Assembly (NCBI GenBank): GCA_030151665.1
Contig: JASLDB010000117.1
Span: 1-12,021, forward strand
Origin: Neisseriaceae bacterium
GTDB lineage: Bacteria > Pseudomonadota > Gammaproteobacteria > Burkholderiales > Neisseriaceae
Direction: 5' to 3'
Length of the DNA: 12,021 bases
The translations under genes and the position numbers were made by a program. The notes beneath the pieces were generated by a model. It was not told where the DNA came from. It ran no database searches and was given only the letters and a program-made list of their open reading frames with translations. Shown here piece after piece: positions 1-6,472 of this stretch (within the stretch, counting starts at the first letter, position 1; each line of letters starts with the position of its first letter).

Positions 1-1370
1 CCTGTTGCCAAAGCCTTTTCAGGGATGACTTTTTGCCCTTTTAATAACAACTCCTCTGCCATTTCACCTAGCATTAATTTCACATTGGTTTCTGGAATGG
101 CAAATTTACTGGGACGGTGCATTACCTGACCCAATATTTGACTAAAATCGGCATTGGTCACTGGACTTGGTGCGGTCGCATTGATGGCACCAGTGATACG
201 CTTATCATTCACAATATGTGCCAATAGACCAAGATAATCATGGATGTGTATCCATGACATCCATTGGCGACCACTGCCAAATCGCCCACCGGCAAATAAA
301 TCAAAAGGCACTAAGAGTTCTGCCAATGCACCACCATCATGGCCCAATACGATTCCTGTTCTCACAGTCACCACTCGAACACCCTGATTTTGGGCACGCA
401 TGGCTAAATTTTCCCATGCCAAACACAGTTGATGCGGAAAACTATTGTCCACTGGCGCTGATTGCTCAGTAAAAGTATCATCCACACTGGTGCCATAATA
501 GCCAATGGCCGAACCACTGATAAGCAATGCTGGTTTTTGTGGACTGTGCTCAATAAACTGAAGAATCTGCTCAGTAATGTTCAATCGACTATTGAGCAAT
601 ACCGCTTTTCGCTTTGAACTCCAACGCTTTGTGGAAATGGACTCACCTGCCAAATTAATAATGACATCAACAGGTATATTAATCCGTGCTAAATCATTAA
701 CCAATGTGAATTGCCCTGTTAACAATCCTGCTGTTTTTTCGTTATTGCGGCACAAAATCGTGACTTGGTGCCCTGCATTAATCAAGCTTTGGCACAACTT
801 TCGCCCTATAAAACCACTGCCACCTGTAATTAAAAAATGTTGTTGTGCGGTTTCAATCGCCATGGTTGGCAATGCATGGCGTTTTGGGCGCAATGCACTG
901 GATAAATCACGCAAGGTCCAAACCAACACACCAATCGCATACAAAGTAGCCACCCAAGACAAGAAGCCATGATTAACACCGACAAATGCTGTGGGCTGAT
1001 TGAGCCAGCCATACCATTGTGGTGCCATCGCAGCCAAAACCACACCATAATTCAAAGTCAAAATGGTGTGGGTAATCCGCTCGGTAGCTGGTAATTTTCG
1101 GGTTTGATCTTCAACCACAAAGTCCCACAATGTTAAAAATAATTCCAAAACAAAAATCAGACCAAACCAATACGCATAAGCGCCACGCCACTCGACCCAA
1201 GCCAGTGAAATAAAAATGACAAAATAGAAAAAATTGCGAACACCATGAATCAGCAATTCTTTGCGAGCACTTTCTTTCCACGGTAGTTTTTCCGTGTATT
1301 CATGGTGATACAAGGTATCAAATGCCCCCAATAAGCCTTGTATTGCCACCAAAATCAAAACAATTTCCAT
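1..1370 (-). CDS. Membrane-anchored TIGR01777-type SDR epimerase (3' end outside window)
   Basis: The frame is open from the ATG at 1370 to the window edge, about 456 codons with no stop. Residues 1 to about 160 form a hydrophobic N-terminal domain with roughly five membrane segments (about 2-18, 46-60, 66-86, 102-118, 138-154) and conserved-looking polar patches such as DTLYHHE and ERITHT. From residue 181 a Rossmann fold starts with ITGGSGFIG, the NAD(P)-binding glycine motif, followed by NLAGESI, SGSAIGYYG and MSWIHIHD, all typical of the TIGR01777/YfcH branch of extended short-chain dehydrogenases. YfcH itself is only about 300 residues, so the membrane part is an addition. AAGGAG lies just upstream of the ATG. 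The gene starts 58 bp after the phosphatase gene on the same strand and is probably co-transcribed with it. Substrate and reaction are unknown. Confidence 0.88.
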   Translation of the reverse strand, partial: MEIVLILVAIQGLLGAFDTLYHHEYTEKLPWKESARKELLIHGVRNFFYFVIFISLAWVEWRGAYAYWFGLIFVLELFLTLWDFVVEDQTRKLPATERITHTILTLNYGVVLAAMAPQWYGWLNQPTAFVGVNHGFLSWVATLYAIGVLVWTLRDLSSALRPKRHALPTMAIETAQQHFLITGGSGFIGRKLCQSLINAGHQVTILCRNNEKTAGLLTGQFTLVNDLARINIPVDVIINLAGESISTKRWSSKRKAVLLNSRLNITEQILQFIEHSPQKPALLISGSAIGYYGTSVDDTFTEQSAPVDNSFPHQLCLAWENLAMRAQNQGVRVVTVRTGIVLGHDGGALAELLVPFDLFAGGRFGSGRQWMSWIHIHDYLGLLAHIVNDKRITGAINATAPSPVTNADFSQILGQVMHRPSKFAIPETNVKLMLGEMAEELLLKGQKVIPEKALAT

Positions 1371-1428
1371 GGTTTTCTCCTTCGTTATTGTGGTTTATTC
1401 AAACCCATCATGCCATGATATGGCGCTA

Positions 1429-2052
1429 TTATGGTAAGGCCTTAACATAGACCCATGGTTTATCAAGAATACAGGTTAATTCATAACAACTGGCATTACC
1501 AATGGGCAAAGCTTGGCGAAAAGCATCAAAACGCTTCATGTCATTTGTTGTCATGCCATTCACTCCCAAACCCAAAGTATGCCACATGAACAAAATAAAC
1601 CACATGCCATGACCAAAAACAACACTGTGATCAGGCAAAGCCATTAATTCAGGTATAAATGCCAAGACTTGTTGATTAAATTCATTGAGTGTTTGTGCTG
1701 CTTGACCATTTCTGGTGTCAGGATCGGCTTTTTGCCAATAGGCTTGGGTTAACGGTGTTCGCTCAGGTCCAGTTAAACCAGCTATAAGTGTCAAATCAAA
1801 TGCCTCAAATTCATTTAACAATGGCAATATAGTAGCCGTTTGCTGCCATTTATCCAATAAAGGCTGTGCTGTTTGTTGGGTGCGTAAAAATGCAGAGGTG
1901 TAAACAGGTCCTTGGGGGTAAGAATGACGTTTTGCTAATCGTACCGCTTGCTCATGCCCTAGTGGACTTAGGGCTATTTGCTTATTCAGCTGACTCACCC
2001 CACCTGCATTGGCTAAACTTTGTGCGTGTCGGTAAAAATAAATGGTTTTCAT
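1429..2052 (-). CDS. Histidine phosphatase (phosphoglycerate mutase-like) family protein
   Basis: This is a 207-residue protein of the histidine phosphatase superfamily. The N-terminal catalytic motif is YFYRHAQS, with the phospho-accepting His at 9 and Arg at 8. SAFLRTQQTA supplies the second phosphate-pocket Arg (57), acidic residues in NEFEAF (81-84) could be the proton donor, and FGHGM carries the second His (148). The length fits the cytoplasmic PhoE/CobC/SixA-like branch, but the motifs do not define a substrate. There is no signal peptide. The ribosome binding site upstream of the ATG is weak. The gene lies directly upstream of the membrane SDR on the same strand, which suggests an operon but not a shared pathway. 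Confidence 0.88.
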   Translation of the reverse strand: MKTIYFYRHAQSLANAGGVSQLNKQIALSPLGHEQAVRLAKRHSYPQGPVYTSAFLRTQQTAQPLLDKWQQTATILPLLNEFEAFDLTLIAGLTGPERTPLTQAYWQKADPDTRNGQAAQTLNEFNQQVLAFIPELMALPDHSVVFGHGMWFILFMWHTLGLGVNGMTTNDMKRFDAFRQALPIGNASCYELTCILDKPWVYVKALP

Positions 2053-2127
2053 GATTTGTCTTTGCCAAAAGAAACGGGCTGCATCACATCAGCCAAAGTA
2101 ATATGTTGCCAAAAGCAAACACAAGAT

Positions 2128-2157
2128 ACTATACAATAGAAAAAGATTTCCTAGCAA
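2128..2157 (-). promoter_or_regulatory. Possible sigma70 promoter of the phosphatase-SDR operon
   Basis: Read on the minus strand, TTGCTA (2157-2152) is followed after 18 bp by TATAGT (2133-2128). This would give a start near 2121 and a leader of about 70 nt before the ATG at 2052. The -10 box has one mismatch and the -35 box two. The DNA around it is A+T-rich, so chance matches are easy. Confidence 0.35.
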
Positions 2158-2324
2158 TTAAAATATAACAATGTCATACAAGTGAATTGCAAATCCTTAC
2201 ATATCGTGCATTTGCTGATTGTCGCCATCTTCAGAAATGTAAGCTAAATGGCATCTCTTTTATTTTTATATTGATTTACGTCAATTTATTCATGCAAAAG
2301 ATTAATTGTATTTGTTTTTTCATT

Positions 2325-2352
2325 TTGCTTTTTAAAAAGCGAGTGCTAGAAT
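2325..2352 (+). promoter_or_regulatory. Extended -10 sigma70 promoter driving a short transcript
   Basis: TTGCTT (2325-2330) is followed after 16 bp by TAGAAT (2347-2352), which is preceded by the extended -10 TGC. The predicted start is about 2359. The -10 sits inside a small inverted repeat, GAGTGC (2341-2346) and GCACTC (2353-2358), which could be an operator. The only plus-strand element that follows closely is a terminator at 2383-2414. Confidence 0.5.
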
Positions 2353-2358
2353 GCACTC

Positions 2359-2414
2359 ACTAAGTTAAGTAGTAATTTGGTTGCCAGTCATATTTTTGTG
2401 ACTGGCTTTTTTTT
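2359..2414 (+). ncRNA. Candidate small RNA, about 56 nt
   Basis: The sequence shows a plausible promoter followed by about 24 nt of unstructured A/U-rich RNA and then a strong intrinsic terminator, with no reading frame between them. No plus-strand gene lies upstream for this terminator to serve, because the neighbouring phosphatase gene runs the other way. An orphan promoter plus terminator is the usual signature of a small regulatory RNA; the hairpin with a run of eight U would suit Hfq binding. No known RNA family was recognised. It could instead be a short leader or a remnant. Confidence 0.4.
2383..2414 (+). terminator. Intrinsic terminator (orphan)
   Basis: An 8-bp perfect stem, GCCAGTCA (2383-2390) with TGACTGGC (2399-2406), encloses the 8-nt loop TATTTTTG and is followed directly by eight T (2407-2414). 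The T run is on the plus strand only. Confidence 0.85.
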
Positions 2415-2613
2415 GCTCAAAACATTCATAAAAACCATATCCACTCTGGTGTTGCTCAGATTATGGTGTTAAATCATACCATTTACGCTCAAAATACATG
2501 CAAAAGGCATTTTATTCACACTAGCAGCAAATAATGTGCTAAGTTAAAGAGTGTCATCAAGTAGAAACATAGCTTGTGTCATGATTCAATCAATATTCAG
2601 ACAAAGGATAGTG

Positions 2614-2778
2614 ATGAGTAAAAACCAAAGCACCAGACGTATTTGGCTAACTGAACGCGAACTATTCAAAGATTTGCCTTATATTAGTGACCCCAAAAAA
2701 GCAGCTTTGATTAAACGCCGAGAACAAGTGGCTCTAGACAAGTTGCACAAGGAACACTTAAAAAGCCTAGAGCTCTAG
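2614..2778 (+). CDS. Small basic hypothetical protein, 54 aa
   Basis: I do not recognise this protein. The ATG at 2614 is preceded by AAAGGA at a good distance, so I prefer it to an upstream in-frame GTG at 2551 that lacks a ribosome binding site. The product is 54 residues, strongly charged and rich in Lys and Arg, with no membrane segment and no Cys. After a short basic start (MSKNQSTRRIWLTER) comes a probably helical, possibly amphipathic C-terminal half ending in HKEHLKSLEL. The codon pattern and ribosome binding site make it credible as a real gene. It converges on the SBF-like transporter gene, with a hairpin between them. A role in nucleic-acid or ribosome binding is possible from charge alone but is not shown. 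Confidence 0.6.
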   Translation: MSKNQSTRRIWLTERELFKDLPYISDPKKAALIKRREQVALDKLHKEHLKSLEL

Positions 2779-2799
2779 CGAGCAACCAGTGCCGAACCC

Positions 2800-2834
2800 A
2801 AAAAAAGACCATGTAGATGACAATCCACATGGTC
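2800..2834 (-). terminator. Intrinsic terminator of the SBF-like transporter gene
   Basis: GACCATGT (2807-2814) pairs with ACATGGTC (2827-2834). A further GAT/ATC pairing inside, after one A/C mismatch, leaves the tetraloop GACA. Seven A at 2800-2806 read as a U-run on the minus strand, so the signal serves the transporter gene ending at 2858. It may also help to stop the convergent small gene, although no plus-strand T run follows. Confidence 0.75.
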
Positions 2835-2857
2835 GTATCTGAATGATGCTCATTATA

Positions 2858-3856
2858 TTAGTGCGAAGTTGATTGCACCTTGGTCTTCTTGGCATAACGC
2901 TGCGCCAATACTGCGCACACCATCAATTGAATTTGATGAAAAATCATCAAAGGCAATAACATCACCCCCACTGTTGCTGCAGGAAACAGCACATTGGCCA
3001 TCGGCACCCCATTGGCCAAGCTCTTTTTAGAGCCGCAAAACACAATGGTGATTTCATCTTGCAAATCAAATCCCAATAACCTAGCTGCCCATGTATTAAT
3101 CACCAATACCACGGTTAATAAAACACAACTAATCACCACAATCATTAGCAAGGAATAACCATCCACTTGCTGCCAAATCCCTTGGACCACAGCTTCACTA
3201 AAAGCAACATAAACCACCAACAATATAGAAGATTGATCAGTACGGCTAACCCATTTTCGATGCTTGTTAATCCAATTAGCAATCCAAGGGCGAGCCAAAT
3301 GCCCTAAGACAAAAGGCAACGTCAATTGCAATAAAATAGAACCAATGGCATTCATTGTATTTAAGTCTTGCTGTTGCCCCCCCTCTAAACCCATTAAAAA
3401 ACTGACCAATATCGGTGATAAAAACACCCCTAAAATACTGGAAGCCGAAGCGCTACAAATGGCAGCAGCAATATTACCACCCGCAACAGATGTAAAGGCA
3501 ATGGCTGATTGCACGGTAGCTGGCAATGCACATAAATACAAAAAACCCATGAAAATCGCTGGTGAAATCCAATGTGGCATCAGCGGGTACAAAGCCAAGC
3601 CCAATAAAGGAAATACCACAAAAGTGCTAGCAAAGACCAATAAATGTAAACGCCAATGCCCCATGCCTTGTCGAATGGCATCCCGTGATAGCTTCGCGCC
3701 ATGCATAAAAAATAACAATGCAATAGCGGCTGTTGTGGCATATTCAAAACCCACTTTGACTTGGCCCTCACATGGTACAACACTGGCTAAAACAATCACT
3801 GTCACCAACATTAATAAAAATGAATCAATTTTTAATTTTTCAAGTAATGCCTTCAT
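2858..3856 (-). CDS. SBF-like (bile acid:sodium symporter superfamily) transporter
   Basis: A 332-residue, very hydrophobic inner-membrane protein with about nine or ten membrane helices. The pattern FFMHGAKLSRDAI near residue 50, GFLYLCALPATVQSAIAFTS near 105-125, GGNIAAAICSASASSILG after it, and a late FCGSKKSLANGVPMA motif match the SBF-like branch (YfeH/SLC10A7 type) rather than classical bile-acid carriers. These conserved stretches correspond to the crossing helices that carry the sodium and substrate sites in the family. The length matches YfeH-like proteins. GGGGAG stands just before the ATG. The gene is a single unit flanked by its own terminator; the transported substrate cannot be told from sequence. 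Confidence 0.85.
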   Translation of the reverse strand: MKALLEKLKIDSFLLMLVTVIVLASVVPCEGQVKVGFEYATTAAIALLFFMHGAKLSRDAIRQGMGHWRLHLLVFASTFVVFPLLGLALYPLMPHWISPAIFMGFLYLCALPATVQSAIAFTSVAGGNIAAAICSASASSILGVFLSPILVSFLMGLEGGQQQDLNTMNAIGSILLQLTLPFVLGHLARPWIANWINKHRKWVSRTDQSSILLVVYVAFSEAVVQGIWQQVDGYSLLMIVVISCVLLTVVLVINTWAARLLGFDLQDEITIVFCGSKKSLANGVPMANVLFPAATVGVMLLPLMIFHQIQLMVCAVLAQRYAKKTKVQSTSH

Positions 3857-4041
3857 GCTCTCCCCTGTATATTTTTGTCAATACAAATGATGTGTTTTAA
3901 CAAACTACCACCATTTTTCTACAAACAAAACCTACCATCAGCATTTATTCAACAAAATGGCGTATTTCGCGTCATAAAATCCATATTTTTTTAATTTTTG
4001 CATAACAATCCCACTATACAAATGTTAATTGTGTTATTTAC

Positions 4042-4070
4042 TTGACTGTTTTTAATTTTCGTTGAATAAT
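4042..4070 (+). promoter_or_regulatory. Strong sigma70 promoter driving a short transcript
   Basis: TTGACT (4042-4047) is followed after exactly 17 bp by AATAAT (4065-4070). Both boxes are 5 of 6 to consensus. The predicted start at about 4077 coincides with the first base of an 8-bp hairpin and lies about 68 nt before the end of an intrinsic terminator. Confidence 0.6.
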
Positions 4071-4076
4071 CCACAC

Positions 4077-4144
4077 CAGCACATTCCCTATGTGTTGTTA
4101 ATGTTTTCGCTTATGGCTGGTCGAAAGATCAGCCACTTTTTTTT
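4077..4144 (+). ncRNA. Candidate small regulatory RNA with UCCCU loop, about 68 nt
   Basis: The predicted transcript has two hairpins. Hairpin 1 pairs CAGCACAT (4077-4084) with ATGTGTTG (4090-4097), 8 bp with one G-U pair, and exposes the loop UCCCU. A 16-nt U-rich linker (4098-4113) follows, then a 9-bp terminator hairpin closed by GAAA and a run of eight U. No reading frame fits. C-rich loops that pair with Shine-Dalgarno sequences are a known feature of several bacterial small RNAs (for example the UCCC-motif RNAs of Staphylococcus); applying this here is inference. No plus-strand gene lies upstream, so the unit is not a read-through terminator. The family was not recognised. Confidence 0.55.
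4114..4144 (+). terminator. Intrinsic terminator with GAAA tetraloop (orphan)
   Basis: TGGCTGGTC (4114-4122) pairs with GATCAGCCA (4127-4135), including one G-T pair, around a GAAA (GNRA-type) tetraloop. One C and then eight T (4137-4144) follow. It is a compact, strong terminator on the plus strand. Confidence 0.88.
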
Positions 4145-4248
4145 AATTAATCAATCAAAATCATCTCCCTAATTGACACATATTCCCAGATTTTAGATTT
4201 GTTATTACATAATAAATTCATTACGTTTTTAGCATGAATTACAAACCA

Positions 4249-4277
4249 TTAGCACAACCAAGTAAATCCAGTATAAT
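4249..4277 (+). promoter_or_regulatory. Promoter of bcp
   Basis: A perfect TATAAT (4272-4277) lies 17 bp after TTAGCA (4249-4254, 4 of 6 to consensus). The predicted start near 4284 gives a leader of about 28 nt that contains AAGGAA before the ATG at 4312. Confidence 0.6.
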
Positions 4278-4311
4278 CAAATGAAAATCCACTCACACAA
4301 GGAAATAAACC

Positions 4312-4752
4312 ATGTCATTTGCCGCATTTACTTTACCTGCGAACGGTGGCAATACTTTCATTGCCCAAGAACATTTGCCTTTAATCGTGTATTTTTACCC
4401 CAAAGACAGCACCCCAGGTTGCACTACTGAAGCGCAAGACTTCCGTGATCGCTTGGCTGATTTTGCTGCACAAGGTTACACCGTGGTGGGCATTTCTCGT
4501 GACAGTGTCAAATCACATGATAATTTTGTTGCCAAACAAGAACTAAATTTTGCCTTGTTGTCCGATGCGGATGAAACCGTATGCAAACTATTTGATGTCA
4601 TCAAAGAAAAAAACATGTATGGCAAAAAAGCCATGGGTATTGAACGCAGCACATTTGTTATTGATACAAATGGTCAAATCAGTCATGAATGGCGAAAAGT
4701 CAAAGTAGCAGGTCATGTGGATGCTGTATTAGCCGCCATCAAAGGCGAATAA
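4312..4752 (+). CDS. bcp: Peroxiredoxin, Bcp/PrxQ type
   Basis: A 146-residue cytosolic thiol peroxidase that reduces hydrogen peroxide and organic hydroperoxides. The active site is YPKDSTPGCTTE, the PxxxTxxC motif with peroxidatic Cys 37 and Thr 34; Arg 112 in GIERSTFVID completes the pocket. E. coli Bcp has a resolving Cys five residues after the peroxidatic one; here that position is Gln (TTEAQDF). The only other Cys is 91 (ETVCKLF), so the enzyme works either as a 1-Cys type or with Cys 91. The length is slightly below the usual 150-156. AAGGAA precedes the ATG. It is a single gene ending in a bidirectional terminator shared with the convergent symporter gene. Confidence 0.92.
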   Translation: MSFAAFTLPANGGNTFIAQEHLPLIVYFYPKDSTPGCTTEAQDFRDRLADFAAQGYTVVGISRDSVKSHDNFVAKQELNFALLSDADETVCKLFDVIKEKNMYGKKAMGIERSTFVIDTNGQISHEWRKVKVAGHVDAVLAAIKGE

Positions 4753-4756
4753 GCAC

Positions 4757-4791
4757 AAAAAATCCCGCTAAACATGTTAGCGGGATTTTTT
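4757..4791. terminator. Bidirectional intrinsic terminator between bcp and the symporter gene
   Basis: A 15-bp perfect inverted repeat (4757-4771 with 4777-4791) has the core ATCCCGCTAA and its complement around a 5-nt loop. It begins with six A and ends with six T, so it can stop transcription from both sides. It sits 5 bp after the bcp stop and 9 bp from the symporter stop. Confidence 0.92.
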
Positions 4792-4800
4792 CAATGCGAT

Positions 4801-6081
4801 TTAAGACAATGCTTTTTGAAGCCAATCTTTGCCCTCTATTAACCGAGTAATCAACATCAAGCAAACATTGTTACCCGTTGAATTGAGCAAGGTTGCTGGA
4901 ATATCAATAATGATGCTAATCACCAAAATAATACCGACATAATCAACTGGCACACCAAATAAGGTACAAATCAACACTTCTGCTGTTAGACCGCCACTGG
5001 GAATCGCACCAATGACGATACCCACAAGTAAAGATACCAAAACAATGGCAATAAACATGGGGGCTGTTTTGGCGCTCATGCCCACCAGTGCCAATAAAAA
5101 CATGATTTTAAACACCCCGCCCATCACCGAGCCATCTTTATGGGTATTGGCGCCTAATGGAACGATGGTTTGGGCAATGTCATCAGGAATGTGCATATTT
5201 TTAGCAGCGATTAAATTAACGGGAATACATGCGGCACTGGATGTGGTAGCAATCGCAGTTAATGAAGGGGTTAGCGCATTTTTCCAAAAAATCCTCACCC
5301 CTTGTGAACCACCTGCCAACCATGCATACAAAGTATTTAAACCCAAAAAAGACAGCAGCGTTAGCAAAATATACAAAAGCAATACATGGGCATAAGCACC
5401 AACAATTTTGGGCCCTAATTCACCAACAATATCAGCAAAATAACAACCCAAACCAATGGGGGCTGCATACATGATGATTTTAACCAATTTCAATACCACA
5501 GCTTGCCCAGCTTCAATCGCTTTGGCAATCGGCTTGCCCGCCTCGCCTGCCATTAAAATAGCACCACCCAAGAAAAAAGAAAAAATAATCAGCGCCAATA
5601 AATTTTGACGACGAAATAAATCCAGAAAATCATTGGCAGTGAAGGTATTTACCAACATATCACCAAATGCCACCGATTTAATTCCCTCTTCTAACGTAGT
5701 GTCATTGAGTAATTGAGACAAATTGATATCACGCACTGGTTCATACCACAAGAAACCCACATAAGCGATACACGCCATCACAGTCGCCGTGCTGACAAAA
5801 ACCAATAAGGCATTGATGAGGATTTTTTTCAAGCGACCACTTTGTGCAGTTTTGGTAATGGATGCAGTAATACTAAAGAACACCAGCGGCACAATGGTGA
5901 CAAACATCATGTTCAAAAACAGTTGCCCTATGGGTTTAAAACTGCTTGAACTCAATTGCCACGTTTGCCCCAAAATAGCCAGACTTACTCCCTCTTGCCC
6001 AAGACCATAGCCAACCAAACCACCCAAGACAATACCAATGATAATTGACATGGACGAAATATAATTTTTTAACCAAGACAT
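4801..6081 (-). CDS. Dicarboxylate/amino acid:cation symporter (DAACS/GltP-SstT family)
   Basis: A 426-residue inner-membrane carrier of the glutamate transporter fold. I start it at the ATG at 6081 because AGGAGG lies 8 nt upstream (6095-6090); the longer frame to 6117 has no such site and would run into apaG. The family signatures are visible: the HP1 Ser-rich loop ATTSSAACIPV (278-288), the TM7 motif position reading PLGANTHKDGS (308-318), the HP2 loop IPSGGLTAE (360-368), and TM8 reading IDIPATLLNSTGNN (392-405). By alignment from memory with GltPh, Asp 394 is kept (D393), Arg 397, which binds the acidic side chain, is Ala (A396), Asn 401 is kept (N400), Asp 405 is Asn (N404), and the NMDGT sodium motif is HKDGS. 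An uncharged or small amino acid substrate, as for SstT, is more likely than glutamate or C4-dicarboxylate. It is the last gene of the thiL operon, 19 bp after apaG. Confidence 0.88.
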   Translation of the reverse strand: MSWLKNYISSMSIIIGIVLGGLVGYGLGQEGVSLAILGQTWQLSSSSFKPIGQLFLNMMFVTIVPLVFFSITASITKTAQSGRLKKILINALLVFVSTATVMACIAYVGFLWYEPVRDINLSQLLNDTTLEEGIKSVAFGDMLVNTFTANDFLDLFRRQNLLALIIFSFFLGGAILMAGEAGKPIAKAIEAGQAVVLKLVKIIMYAAPIGLGCYFADIVGELGPKIVGAYAHVLLLYILLTLLSFLGLNTLYAWLAGGSQGVRIFWKNALTPSLTAIATTSSAACIPVNLIAAKNMHIPDDIAQTIVPLGANTHKDGSVMGGVFKIMFLLALVGMSAKTAPMFIAIVLVSLLVGIVIGAIPSGGLTAEVLICTLFGVPVDYVGIILVISIIIDIPATLLNSTGNNVCLMLITRLIEGKDWLQKALS

Positions 6082-6100
6082 TTTGTATGCCTCCTGCAAA

Positions 6101-6472
6101 TTACTGCAATAACGCACCTGTTGTCAGCACAAAAGGATCAATGTTCACTCGAATCATTTCACCTGACTCCACTTCAAACCAATAATGTCCATGCATTTTG
6201 CCCCAAGGTGTTGTCAAATCTACGCCACTTGTGTACTCAAAACATTCACCTGGAAATAATGTCGGTTCTTCACCAACCACACCATCACCAGATACCTCTT
6301 GAACTTTGCCACAAGCATCTGTGATGTGCCAATAACGCTTACGCAAAGTCACGACTTCATCACTAAGATTAACAATGCTGATATCGTAAGTAAAAAAATA
6401 AGAATCCGCGATAGCATCACTGTATTGAGGCAAATAATGGGGATTCACTTCAACGGCAATCGCAATCGTCAT
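6101..6472 (-). CDS. apaG: ApaG (CorD) domain protein
   Basis: A 123-residue protein with a single fibronectin-III-like ApaG domain. The family motif GDGVVGEEP (62-70, GxGxxG) and the C-terminal GKMHGHYWFEVESGE region are clear. E. coli ApaG has 125 residues. ApaG has been linked to cobalt and magnesium resistance; its biochemical role is still uncertain. I start it at the ATG at 6472, which overlaps the pgpA stop as ATGA and has GAGG about 8 nt upstream; a GTG three codons earlier coincides with that ribosome binding site. The overlap suggests translational coupling with pgpA. In E. coli apaG lies in a different operon (with apaH and ksgA), so this placement is a local arrangement. Confidence 0.93.
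   Translation of the reverse strand: MTIAIAVEVNPHYLPQYSDAIADSYFFTYDISIVNLSDEVVTLRKRYWHITDACGKVQEVSGDGVVGEEPTLFPGECFEYTSGVDLTTPWGKMHGHYWFEVESGEMIRVNIDPFVLTTGALLQ

Larger units (their letters stand above)
2053..2613. other. Intergenic region between divergent genes
   Basis: A 561-bp A+T-rich stretch separates the minus-strand phosphatase gene from the plus-strand small basic protein gene. It contains the tentative phosphatase promoter (2128-2157) and a plus-strand promoter/terminator pair (2325-2414). The motif TAAGTTAA occurs at 2361-2368 and again at 2540-2547. I found no convincing coding frame; a GTG-initiated extension of the downstream gene to 2551 lacks its own ribosome binding site. 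Confidence 0.6.
3857..4311. other. Intergenic region between divergent transporter and bcp genes
   Basis: A 455-bp A+T-rich region. It holds a complete promoter-to-terminator unit on the plus strand (4042-4144) and the bcp promoter (4249-4277). A further TTGACA at 4173-4178 lacks a good -10 at normal spacing. On the minus strand a TTGACA lies too close to the transporter ATG to drive it, and I could not place the transporter promoter. No coding frame is convincing here. Confidence 0.6.

Noticed and set aside
577..972. Plus-strand open frame of 131 codons and a minus-strand frame at 830-1048
   Set aside because: Both are shadows of the membrane-SDR fusion gene, whose frame is open across the whole stretch with an intact GGSGFIG motif.
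3264..3890. Plus-strand open frame of 208 codons
   Set aside because: It lies antisense to the SBF-like transporter, has no membrane or domain logic and no ribosome binding site; the minus-strand frame has clear family motifs.
4173..4178. Perfect TTGACA -35 box upstream of bcp
   Set aside because: No acceptable -10 lies 16-18 bp downstream; the TATAAT at 4272-4277 is a better promoter for bcp.
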